From: an uncultured Eubacteriales bacterium
GTDB lineage: Bacteria > Bacillota > Clostridia > Oscillospirales > CAG-272
Length of the DNA: 5,452 nt
Direction: 5' to 3'
Assembly: GCA_934796165.1 (NCBI GenBank)
Contig: CAKVOU010000015.1
Location: forward strand, 1 to 5,452
In this document: positions 1 to 5,434 of the stretch, one piece after another
Layout: each line of letters opens with the position of its first letter
Numbering within the stretch: position 1 is the stretch's first letter
Translations under genes and position numbers: made by a program
The notes under the pieces: model-generated
What the model was told of the DNA's origin: nothing
Databases searched by the model: none
The model's input: only the letters and a program-made list of their open reading frames with translations

Positions 1-29
1 CCTTGTTAATCACCACAGCATAAGGATTC

Positions 30-125
30 CCCCTCCCCCATCGGGGGAGGTGTCGGCGAAGCCGACGGAGGGGGCATCCCTCCCCGGCGCACCGGGGAGG
101 TGCCGCGCTTCGCGCGGCGGAGGGG
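30..125. repeat. Tandem pair of ~48-bp GC-rich double-hairpin elements (REP-like)
   Basis: Two units with the same layout sit side by side (30-74 and 78-125). Unit 1 has an 8-bp stem 32-39/43-50, then a 6-bp stem 52-57/61-66 with a GAA triloop, then GGAGGGGG. Unit 2 has a perfect 9-bp stem 79-87/92-100, then a 7-bp stem 102-108/112-118 with a TTC triloop, then GGAGGGG. The closing GGAGGGG can also pair with the opening CCCTCC, so each unit has an alternative fold. The stems differ in sequence between units while pairing is kept, which points to selection or a copying process that respects structure. No ORF here looks real. I infer a dispersed palindromic intergenic element; whether it is mobile cannot be decided from one window. 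Confidence 0.8.
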
Positions 126-161
126 TACCCGACCCGCGCGTTTGCTATTCAATCGTGTTTT

Positions 162-366
162 GTGAAACAAGCCCCGCGCGTATACCCCCGTAATTGCTGC
201 CGTACCCATTTCCAATATCCGAACGCGTTTTTGTAAAATTTCAAGAATCCGCTGCATTTTGTCTTCCCCGCCCCGACCTTCCCCCCAGTCGGGGCGGGCG
301 GATACCCGCATCCCGGGAGAACTCCGTTCTCCCGCCACGCGAGCGACGGGGCGATGAATCCCCGCG
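162..366. repeat. Multi-hairpin intergenic module, copy 1
   Basis: This is the first copy of a diverged module that recurs at 409-617. Shared landmarks in the same order are GTGAAACAA (162-170), TACCCATTTCCA (203-214), a perfect 11-bp stem 267-277/288-298 with a 10-nt pyrimidine-rich loop, and a perfect 9-bp stem 314-322/326-334 with a 3-nt loop. A weaker 5-bp stem follows (347-351/360-364). The sequence between landmarks has drifted, but the hairpins persist. I see no credible gene in it. The 9-bp hairpin lacks a T-tract, so it is not an obvious terminator. Confidence 0.65.
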
Positions 367-408
367 AAACTTCATACGCGCCCCCGCCATAAAAGACAAC
401 CGCTTTCA

Positions 409-617
409 GTGAAACAAACGTCCCGTTTCAACTTACCCATTTCCACTTCCAATGGCGTTTCCGCAAAACTTCACTGTTCTGCGAAATAAACGCCATTTCC
501 CGCCCCGACCTTCCCCCAGTCGGGGCGGGCAGGGGGAGTATTCCCGTAGAGGGGGACAGGGTCCCCCTCTCAGGGCGAACCTTTTCTGGCGACTTTTCCC
601 TTCGTCGGGAAAAGCCG
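409..617. repeat. Multi-hairpin intergenic module, copy 2
   Basis: This is the second copy of the 162-366 module, offset by about 231-247 bp. It begins with GTGAAACAA (409-417), repeats TACCCATTTCCA (434-445) and carries the same 11-bp stem (499-509/519-529) with a 9-nt loop. Then come a 10-bp stem 548-557/561-570 with a 3-nt loop and an 8-bp stem 593-600/607-614 with a 6-nt loop. The second hairpin occupies the same place as the 314-334 hairpin of copy 1 but has a different stem sequence. Small open frames on both strands are GC-rich, low in complexity and lack ribosome binding sites, so I read it as non-coding. Confidence 0.65.
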
Positions 618-930
618 CCCTGCGGAGCAAAAACAAACAATTATTGCTTGTAAAGAATCACAAGCAAAACTTCAACCCTCCCGCGAATCAAAAACAAACA
701 ATTATTGCTTGCAAAAAATCACAAGTAAAACTTCAAAGTTTGCCCTGCGAAACAAAAAATATTTGCAGATAAACCGCAGAACGCAGAGCGTTCAATCTCC
801 CCCACCCCCTGCGGAGCAAAAACAAACAACTATTGCTTGTAAAGAATCAGAAGCAAAACTTCACCCCCCGTAAATCAAAAACAAAAAATTTGCAAAAAAT
901 CCGCAGAACGCAGAGCGTTCTATTAAATCC
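618..930. repeat. A-rich nested tandem repeat (189-bp unit duplicated; ~61-bp subrepeats)
   Basis: CCCTGCGGAGCAAAAACAAA begins at 618 and again at 807, giving a 189-bp offset. Inside, a roughly 61-bp subrepeat with core CAAAAACAAACAA starts at 628, 689 and 817, and a shortened degenerate copy starts at 876. The first subrepeat folds into an 8-bp stem 644-651/660-667; the others keep most of that pairing with one mismatch or wobble. Each large unit ends with the same 20-bp sequence (774-793, 901-920) containing GAACGC-AGA-GCGTTC. The second unit is about 60 bp shorter, as if one subrepeat had been lost. The A-rich composition contrasts with the GC-rich surroundings. No gene is supported. Confidence 0.8.
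774..920. repeat. 20-bp exact direct repeat with internal inverted repeat
   Basis: CCGCAGAACGCAGAGCGTTC occurs identically at 774-793 and 901-920. Its last 15 bases form a 6-bp stem with an AGA loop. It marks the end of each large unit of the A-rich repeat. It is the best-conserved stretch of that module, so it could be a protein-binding or processing site, but the sequence alone does not show which. Confidence 0.8.
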
Positions 931-955
931 CCTTCTCCACCCCGCAGCGTGCAAC

Positions 956-991
956 AAAAAGCAGGACCTCCAAGGGGAGGCCCTGCTTTTT
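956..991. terminator. Strong hairpin with flanking A and T runs; bidirectional intrinsic terminator
   Basis: AGCAGG (960-965) pairs with CCTGCT (982-987), and CCTCC (967-971) with GGAGG (976-980), across one A-C mismatch and an AAGG loop. The stem is flanked by AAAAA (956-960) and TTTTT (987-991), so either strand's transcript ends its hairpin with a U-run. It lies about 170 bp past the stop codon of the minus-strand lipoprotein gene and is the first good terminator downstream of it. It could also stop transcription arriving from the left. Confidence 0.88.
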
Positions 992-1162
992 GTATCTTTG
1001 TTTCCTTTGAGATCTGAACCTCTGGAACTTCAAGCCGTAAGCCTTATGCCCGAAGTTGCCGGCGTCTGCCCAAAGCCGTGAACTTTTTGCTCCGAAGTCG
1101 CGGACGCAGGGCTTTTCTGTTCAAAGCCATTTGCTCCGGACACCGGAACGGTCATTCCGGAA
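992..1162 (-). other. 3' untranslated region of the lipoprotein gene with a degenerate triple repeat
   Basis: This lies between the lipoprotein stop codon and the terminator. Three diverged copies of a ~30-40 bp sequence are visible on the plus strand, starting with TCTG at 1021, 1065 and 1116. Copies 1 and 2 share AAGCCGT and a CGAAGT-(t/c)GC-CGG end; copies 2 and 3 share CAAAGCC and TTTGCTCCG. An inverted repeat CCGGAA/TTCCGG (1143-1148/1155-1160) sits right after the stop codon without a U-run. I see no gene here. Confidence 0.5.
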
Positions 1163-3127
1163 TCAGTTGTTGGTGGAAATATTCGTGATGGTTCCGGATT
1201 CCGAGTACACCGGGTAAAACAGGTAGGAGGTTCCGTCCGCAAGCGTGAGAGAGACCGTAATGTCGAGCTTGTACGTAAATTCGGCACCATCCGGCAGCGG
1301 GGTCGTCTTTGCCAGGTCCTCAAAAACCGCTATGGGCAGATTCTTCAGATCAGACAGACGGACCGTATCCATGCTGACATAATCCTTCTTGTTGAAATCC
1401 TGAGAGAAGGAGCCGTGCAGATCCTCTCCTCCGGCGCGGAGGGTCCAGTTGCCGTCTACCGAGATCTCGATCGTATCGCCGTCGCCGAGTCCGCCGATCA
1501 CAAGATCGCCGTTTTCCTTTTCGGTTACGGTAATCCGATCAAGCTTCGGAATGAATTCGGGAGGAGTCACTGACCAAGTTTTGTCAATCGTGAGCTCCAT
1601 GGATGCCAGAGTTTTGCCGTCATAATACAGATGGAAGCAAATGCCGTAAAGTTCATTGTTTTCGTTGACGCTGAAACCGAAGTACCCGGTCACCTTGGTG
1701 ATAACGTCCTTGATCTTCGCAACGGTGGCAAGGACCTTATCGGACATACCCTCGCCGAGCATATCAACGAGATCCCCGAAGGTGAATTCGGTCATGAAGG
1801 TGTTGATGGTTTCCATGATCTTTGCAACCGTGAGGGGCGTATCGGTTGAATCGTTTTTGAAGGTTGCAAGCAATTCGTCGAGGGTCATCTTGCGGAGCTG
1901 TGCGTACATCTCTGCTACATAGCCCTCCTCCGGCGCCTTACCGGTTGCCAGCGTGATGACGGTTTCAACGAGTTTCACGATCTTCTCGTCGGTGATCCGG
2001 AAGCCCTGCGCATTCAGCACAAGGAACAGATTGTCCAGAATGGAGCCGACCGAGGTGTCACCCTTGATCGAGGTGGACAGAAGCAGGAAGACCTGATTAT
2101 AGGTTCCTTCCTTGCCGGCAAGCTTGTCAATGTATGAAGCAGGGGTCATTTCAAGCAGGGCGGGAATCTGATCCAGTACTCCGGTCAGTGCGCCCGTGAT
2201 CTTGGAAAAGTCAAATTTGTACCCATCGCCGCCTTTTCCGCTTTCGCTCTCCACCTTGTCGAACAGCTTCAACAGACTGCCGATCAGCTGCTCCGGCTTG
2301 ATTTCGGGAAGCGTGACTCCGGGCATCTCCACTTTGCCCTCGGGGAGCAGGTCGAGGATCTGACGGACGAGATCCTGATACTCTTCGGGAAGCATTCCGA
2401 GGAGGGAGTCAAAGTCGGGTGTCGTGGGGAGACCGGAGATATCGCCGTTCAGCATCTTTTCAATGTAACCGGCGAGCTTATCCAGTGTTTCGTCGTCCAT
2501 GACGAGCGAAAGCTGATTCAGCACGGACTGAAGCAACACCTTGGGCGTGGTCGCTGCCTTGGCGCCTTCAATCTCCATGTACAGATAGGTGCCGTCATAG
2601 TACGCGGAAAAGATCACGGGATCCATATCATAGGTTGCAATCTCAGTGCCTTCGCCGTCGAGTTTTCCAGAAACGCACAGATAGAACGTGTTGTTGGTTC
2701 TGTCGTAACTGAATTCGACATAGAGTAAGCGGAGCGTAGTGACCGTACCGGACGATTCGCCGTCTTCGGGGTGATCGGGCTTGGAGATGTTCACAACAGG
2801 AACATATGCCTTGACAGAGATCACTCCGTCCGCAAGGGTGGGAAGCGCCGGAGCGGGTTCCTCATCGGAGCCGGATTCGGACGTGGATTCCGACTTGGAC
2901 TCGGAACTGGATTCGGATCCGGTTCCGGACGTGGATTCCGACTTGGACTCGGACCCGGATTCGGAATCAGGCAGGGATTCCGTGGGCTTGGATTCCTCCG
3001 GAGCCGTGGTGGATGTATCGGATCCCTTTTCGGTACCGGTTTCTTTTGTTGAGCCGGGCGTGCAGGCGGTCAGCGCAACGGACATGACCATCAGGAGCGC
3101 GAGGCACAGGGCAAGTATTTTTTTCAT
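1163..3127 (-). CDS. Secreted lipoprotein of unknown function with Ser/Glu-rich linker
   Basis: I do not recognise a named family for this 654-residue protein. Residues 1-22 are a lipoprotein signal peptide: KK at the N-terminus, a hydrophobic core, then L-T-A-C with Cys22 as the expected lipidated residue, so it should be anchored on the outer face of the membrane. Residues 23-95 are a Ser/Glu/Thr/Lys low-complexity linker containing SESKSESTS twice, 16 residues apart (59-67, 75-83). Residues 102-190 look beta-rich (with YYDGTYLYMEIEG). Residues 195-480 are mostly amphipathic helices rich in Leu, with spaced L-L-x-x-L patterns. Residues 485-654 return to beta-rich sequence with a second YYDG motif at 501. 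No catalytic motif, transporter-binding signature or sortase signal is visible. The start is supported by AAAGGAGAA five bases upstream and a consensus promoter. It may be a surface-adhesion, binding or envelope protein, but that is a guess. The gene has its own promoter, separate from the two genes to its right. Confidence 0.93.
   Translation of the reverse strand: MKKILALCLALLMVMSVALTACTPGSTKETGTEKGSDTSTTAPEESKPTESLPDSESGSESKSESTSGTGSESSSESKSESTSESGSDEEPAPALPTLADGVISVKAYVPVVNISKPDHPEDGESSGTVTTLRLLYVEFSYDRTNNTFYLCVSGKLDGEGTEIATYDMDPVIFSAYYDGTYLYMEIEGAKAATTPKVLLQSVLNQLSLVMDDETLDKLAGYIEKMLNGDISGLPTTPDFDSLLGMLPEEYQDLVRQILDLLPEGKVEMPGVTLPEIKPEQLIGSLLKLFDKVESESGKGGDGYKFDFSKITGALTGVLDQIPALLEMTPASYIDKLAGKEGTYNQVFLLLSTSIKGDTSVGSILDNLFLVLNAQGFRITDEKIVKLVETVITLATGKAPEEGYVAEMYAQLRKMTLDELLATFKNDSTDTPLTVAKIMETINTFMTEFTFGDLVDMLGEGMSDKVLATVAKIKDVITKVTGYFGFSVNENNELYGICFHLYYDGKTLASMELTIDKTWSVTPPEFIPKLDRITVTEKENGDLVIGGLGDGDTIEISVDGNWTLRAGGEDLHGSFSQDFNKKDYVSMDTVRLSDLKNLPIAVFEDLAKTTPLPDGAEFTYKLDITVSLTLADGTSYLFYPVYSESGTITNISTNN
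2879..2953. repeat. 27-bp direct repeat inside the lipoprotein linker (48-bp period)
   Basis: An identical 27-bp segment occurs at 2879-2905 and 2927-2953, starting GGACGTGGATTCC on the plus strand. The 48-bp period equals 16 codons, so expansion keeps the reading frame. It encodes the repeated SESKSESTS. Recent slippage or unequal exchange is likely, and linker length may vary between strains. Confidence 0.85.
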
Positions 3128-3131
3128 AGCG

Positions 3132-3140
3132 TTCTCCTTT
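3132..3140 (-). promoter_or_regulatory. Ribosome binding site of the lipoprotein gene
   Basis: The minus strand reads AAAGGAGAA followed by CGCT and the ATG at 3127. This near-ideal Shine-Dalgarno sequence fixes the start of the lipoprotein. Confidence 0.9.
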
Positions 3141-3170
3141 GAAAATTTGGGGGTTGGGATTTGTATGCAT

Positions 3171-3199
3171 ATTATAGCACGGTTTTACGAACCTGTCAA
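3171..3199 (-). promoter_or_regulatory. Consensus sigma-A promoter with extended -10
   Basis: On the minus strand TTGACA (3199-3194) and TATAAT (3176-3171) are separated by exactly 17 bases. TG lies one base before TATAAT, giving an extended -10 (TGCTATAAT). All twelve hexamer positions match consensus. The expected transcription start is near 3164, leaving a leader of roughly 37 nt that ends in a strong ribosome binding site. The spacer holds a small GGTT/AACC inverted repeat, too short to call an operator. The sequence upstream of the -35 is A/T-rich, which may help RNA polymerase binding. Confidence 0.93.
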
Positions 3200-3240
3200 T
3201 TATGTAACGGTAAAAGGATGATTATTTTCGGACGGCTTTC

Positions 3241-3270
3241 CCGGCAGAGGGCAGCCGCCTTCCCTGCCGC
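3241..3270 (-). terminator. Weak hairpin downstream of the membrane-protein gene
   Basis: CGGCAG (3242-3247) pairs with CTGCCG (3264-3269), extended by two G-C pairs across a bulged A. It lies about 20 bases past the membrane-protein stop codon. No U-run follows directly on the minus strand, so termination would be weak or factor-dependent, and some read-through into the lipoprotein gene is possible. Confidence 0.3.
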
Positions 3271-3286
3271 GGAATCGGTTCCGGAA

Positions 3287-3817
3287 TCAGTGTTGCAGGT
3301 GCATTCCGACGACCAGACTGCGGACAACCTCGCGCATTTCGGTGTCCGGCTGGAAGATGACGGCGATCCGGTCTTCTCCGTCGTTCGCAAACAGCAGGCT
3401 TGCTTCCTCCGGCTTCAGATCGGGACAGTAGGTATAGCACCGGATGCTTCTGTCCTTGCGGATGCGGGCGATCTCCTCCGGGTCATCGGTGTAACCGTTG
3501 ATCTGTCTGGCGAAGGAAAGCCGGACCGCAACGATTCTTTGTGTGCGGCGGATATCCGTGATGATAAAGTCATAGTCTCCGTTTTCCCGGCGCTCCGTCC
3601 GGTACTGGTAGGTTCTTGCAACATATTTTACGAAGATGAAAACGGAAACGGTCAGCAGCACGATTGCTCCGAGCTGGTAAAACATCCGGAATGCACTGAC
3701 CAGGATGGAGACAGCCACCAGAGCGGCGGCAATCAGAAACAGTCCTATGGACAGCCATTTTGCCAACGGATCGGTGGAACGGGTTATCTGTTCGTGTTCA
3801 TAGTCAAAGTCACGCAT
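3287..3817 (-). CDS. Small two-helix membrane protein of unknown function
   Basis: This 176-residue protein has a short mixed-charge N-terminus, then two adjacent hydrophobic helices (about residues 21-43 and 46-66) joined by a very short turn at Arg44. A soluble tail of about 110 residues follows. The basic stretch right after the second helix (RTYQYRTERR) suggests both ends face the cytoplasm, with a helical hairpin in the membrane. The tail looks alpha/beta (YDFIITDIRR, IVAVRLSFAR, RIAVIFQPD) and contains two Cys (127, 131) with no metal-site pattern. No enzymatic motif is visible and I do not recognise the family. AAAGGAGA lies about eight bases before the ATG, which supports the start. 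It starts 31 bp after the helicase-loader stop codon with no promoter or terminator between them, so co-transcription is likely. A shared function does not follow from that. Confidence 0.88.
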   Translation of the reverse strand: MRDFDYEHEQITRSTDPLAKWLSIGLFLIAAALVAVSILVSAFRMFYQLGAIVLLTVSVFIFVKYVARTYQYRTERRENGDYDFIITDIRRTQRIVAVRLSFARQINGYTDDPEEIARIRKDRSIRCYTYCPDLKPEEASLLFANDGEDRIAVIFQPDTEMREVVRSLVVGMHLQH

Positions 3818-3848
3818 ATGAGTCTCCTTTCATTGTTGCTGCCGGCTC
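3818..3848 (-). promoter_or_regulatory. Intercistronic gap with ribosome binding site
   Basis: The 31 bp between the helicase-loader TAA and the membrane-protein ATG contain AAAGGAGA and nothing resembling a terminator or promoter. This supports a two-gene transcript. Confidence 0.75.
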
Positions 3849-4820
3849 TTACTGCTGTCCGATTTTCAGCATACGCACGTCGGTTCCGGAGAAAATGAGC
3901 GGTCGGAATTCCCCCGACAGGCGGCTGGCGATCCGGTCTCCGTAGGTTTCCTTCAACTTGATCGGATCAAGGTTGGTACTGATGATGGTCGGGAGCAGGC
4001 GGTTGATGCGTTCGTTCATGATGCGGTAGAGGTTGGACACGGTGAGCTTGGTCTGGATCTCGGTGCCGAGGTCGTCGAGAATGAGCAGGTCGCAATCAAA
4101 GTAGCGGTCGATGTCGGTTTCGGTCGTGCGGGAACGGAAGCGGTCATCGTCAAACTCCGCGAACAGATCAATGGCGCTGACGTATACCACGTCAAATCCG
4201 CGGTCGATGACGGTTTTGGCGATCGCGGTGGACAGATGCGTCTTTCCGAGTCCGGTTCCGCCGATCAGGGTCAGGCTGGGGGAGGGCTTTCTGTCGGACG
4301 CGCCGACGGAAAAGTTCTCCGCGTATTCCCGGAGAGTTTCGAAGTTGAACTTCATCAGGTCATAGGCGCCCTTGACCGAGCGGTAATAATCGAGCCGGAA
4401 GTTGTCGAAGCTCTGGGTCTTCATGAGGTTGCCGATGCCGGAGCTTTCATACCCCGCTTCGATCAGGCGCCGCCGCATACAGGTACACATCCGGTAACCG
4501 ACATACCCGGAGTCCTGGCAGACGGGGCAGTCGTATTTCGGGTCGGTGTAGTCCTCCGGGTACCCTGCCCGCTCAAGCAGGCGCGCACGTTCGGCGACCA
4601 ATGCTTCATTTTGCCGGCGGACATCTTCGATCGGCTTTCCGTCGATTGCCGCACGGAAAATACCGAGACCGGTACCCGCCATTCTGCGGTCGATCTCCGC
4701 GATCTCCGGGCATTTCTGATAGACCTCTCTGCGTCTTTCATCTGCCTTTGACTCTGCGATCAGATGCTTTTTCTCGAATTCCTCGCGGATGCGGGTATAA
4801 TTTTTACGGTTGAATCCCAT
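3849..4820 (-). CDS. DnaC/DnaI-family helicase loader, AAA+ ATPase
   Basis: This 323-residue protein belongs to the DnaC/DnaI/IstB-like ATPases. Family members load the replicative helicase onto single-stranded DNA during replication initiation or restart. Residues 1-90 are charged and helical. C98-x-x-C101 with C112-x-C114 forms a zinc-binding cluster like that in the N-terminal part of DnaI-type loaders. The AAA+ core has Walker A GGTGLGKTH (187-195; Lys193, Thr194), Walker B LLILDDLG (245-252; Asp249, Asp250), sensor 1 STN (281-283), and the GDRIASRL segment (294-301) with likely arginine-finger residues. Length fits DnaI-type loaders; IstB proteins are usually shorter and sit beside istA, which is absent here. 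I chose the ATG at 4820 because GGAGAG lies just upstream and the domain begins there. The same frame stays open upstream through repeats to the window edge, but that part is low-complexity repeat translation. The symbol is left blank because dnaC means the helicase itself in Bacillus. In related genomes a DnaD-domain gene often lies just upstream; that position is outside this window. Confidence 0.95.
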   Translation of the reverse strand: MGFNRKNYTRIREEFEKKHLIAESKADERRREVYQKCPEIAEIDRRMAGTGLGIFRAAIDGKPIEDVRRQNEALVAERARLLERAGYPEDYTDPKYDCPVCQDSGYVGYRMCTCMRRRLIEAGYESSGIGNLMKTQSFDNFRLDYYRSVKGAYDLMKFNFETLREYAENFSVGASDRKPSPSLTLIGGTGLGKTHLSTAIAKTVIDRGFDVVYVSAIDLFAEFDDDRFRSRTTETDIDRYFDCDLLILDDLGTEIQTKLTVSNLYRIMNERINRLLPTIISTNLDPIKLKETYGDRIASRLSGEFRPLIFSGTDVRMLKIGQQ

Positions 4821-4824
4821 AATT

Positions 4825-4847
4825 CTCTCCACGCCGCCGGAGGCGGC
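4825..4847 (-). promoter_or_regulatory. Leader hairpin abutting the helicase-loader ribosome binding site
   Basis: In the minus-strand transcript GCCGCC (4847-4842) pairs with GGCGGC (4838-4833) around a 3-nt loop. Two bases later comes the Shine-Dalgarno GGAGAG (4830-4825), four bases before the ATG. A stable stem this close could limit or time ribosome access, or could simply keep the site free of other structure. A role in regulation is inference. Confidence 0.5.
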
Positions 4848-5044
4848 TTCAATAGATTTTCGGGTAACGCGTGTCTTTGCCGGTTTCTTCCCGGCGGATC
4901 CCGGGACGGGTGTTTTTGCCGTCCGCTCGCCTGAGGGGTGCCCGCCGCCACGCCCGGCGACCGTATCCCCCGGGCGGGCGGATCCCCCTCCGGCTTCGCT
5001 CGTTCCGCGCTCTCCCGGCAAAACTTCCGGGTTTCCGGAGACAA
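4848..5044 (-). other. GC-rich spacer upstream of the helicase-loader gene; no gene or clear promoter
   Basis: Between the leader hairpin and the 78-bp array lies about 200 bp of G/C-rich sequence. The minus-strand frame is open but translates to Gly/Pro/Arg/Ser low-complexity sequence with no domain. I find no convincing -35/-10 pair on the minus strand, so the loader is probably expressed from a promoter beyond the repeat array or outside the window. One more copy of the heptamer GCTTCGC occurs at 4993-4999, and GGGCGGGCGGAT (4973-4984) is shared with the module at 293-302, perhaps traces of decayed elements. Confidence 0.5.
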
Positions 5045-5434
5045 GCGCACGGGGCGGCGGGAATTTTGCGCTGATGCGCAAAACGTAGGATTTGCTTCGC
5101 AAACCTACAAGTTCTTGCCGCGGCGCACGGGGCGGCGGGAATTTTGCGCTGATGCGCAAAACGCAGGATTTGCTTCGCAAACCTACAAGTTCTTGCCGCG
5201 GCGCACGGGGCGGCGGGAGTTTTGCACTGATGTGCAAAACGCAGGACTTGCTTCGCAAAACTACAAGTTCTTGCCGCGGCGCACGGGGCGGCGGGAATTT
5301 TGCGCTGATGCGCAAAACGTAGGATTTGCTTCGCAAACCTACAAGTTCTTGCCGCGGCGCACGGGGCGGCGGGAGTTTTGCGCTGATGCGCAAAACGTAG
5401 GATTTGCTTCGCAAACCTACAAGTTCTTGCCGCG
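5045..5434. repeat. Five tandem 78-bp units, each with two hairpins
   Basis: Units start at 5045, 5123, 5201, 5279 and 5357, each exactly 78 bp; similarity stops after GCGC at 5438. Units 1 and 4 are identical, units 2 and 5 differ from them by one base each, and unit 3 by several. Each unit has hairpin A (unit 1: TTTTGCGC 5064-5071 with GCGCAAAA 5076-5083, loop TGAT). It also has hairpin B (GTAGG-A-TTTGC 5085-5095 with GCAAACCTAC 5099-5108, loop TTC, one bulged A). In unit 3, hairpin A changes G to A at 5226 and C to T at 5233, which keeps the pair. The period is 26 codons, so every frame that is open in one unit stays open. There are no unique spacers, so this is not a CRISPR array. I infer a REP-like structured element amplified in tandem. 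Confidence 0.93.

Noticed and set aside
314..334. Perfect 9-bp hairpin considered as an intrinsic terminator
   Set aside because: There is no U-run after it on either strand, and it fits better as part of the repeated module, whose second copy has an equivalent hairpin.
6..772. Several small open frames on both strands in the left region
   Set aside because: They run across hairpins and repeats, are rich in Pro, Arg and Gly, and have no ribosome binding site or recognisable domain.
2781..3221. Plus-strand open frame with a Ser-Asp repeat resembling surface-protein SD repeats
   Set aside because: It is the antisense reading of the TCC/GAA-rich Ser/Glu linker. It has no ribosome binding site or family signature, and the sense gene has a signal peptide, promoter and ribosome binding site.
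3161..3898. Plus-strand 245-codon open frame opposite the membrane-protein gene
   Set aside because: The minus-strand gene has a good ribosome binding site, clear membrane helices and operon spacing. The plus frame has no ribosome binding site and overlaps the lipoprotein promoter.
3849..4820. IstB transposition helper of an IS21-type element
   Set aside because: The ATPase core is shared with IstB, but the length, the N-terminal Cys cluster, and the absence of istA or terminal inverted repeats favour a chromosomal helicase loader.
5092..5322. Plus-strand open frame across the 78-bp units
   Set aside because: It is pure repeat translation that opens and closes only because the GTAGG/GCAGG variants supply or remove a stop codon.
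5045..5434. CRISPR-like array
   Set aside because: Units are contiguous and nearly identical with no unique spacers, 78 bp is too long for a CRISPR repeat, and no cas gene is present.
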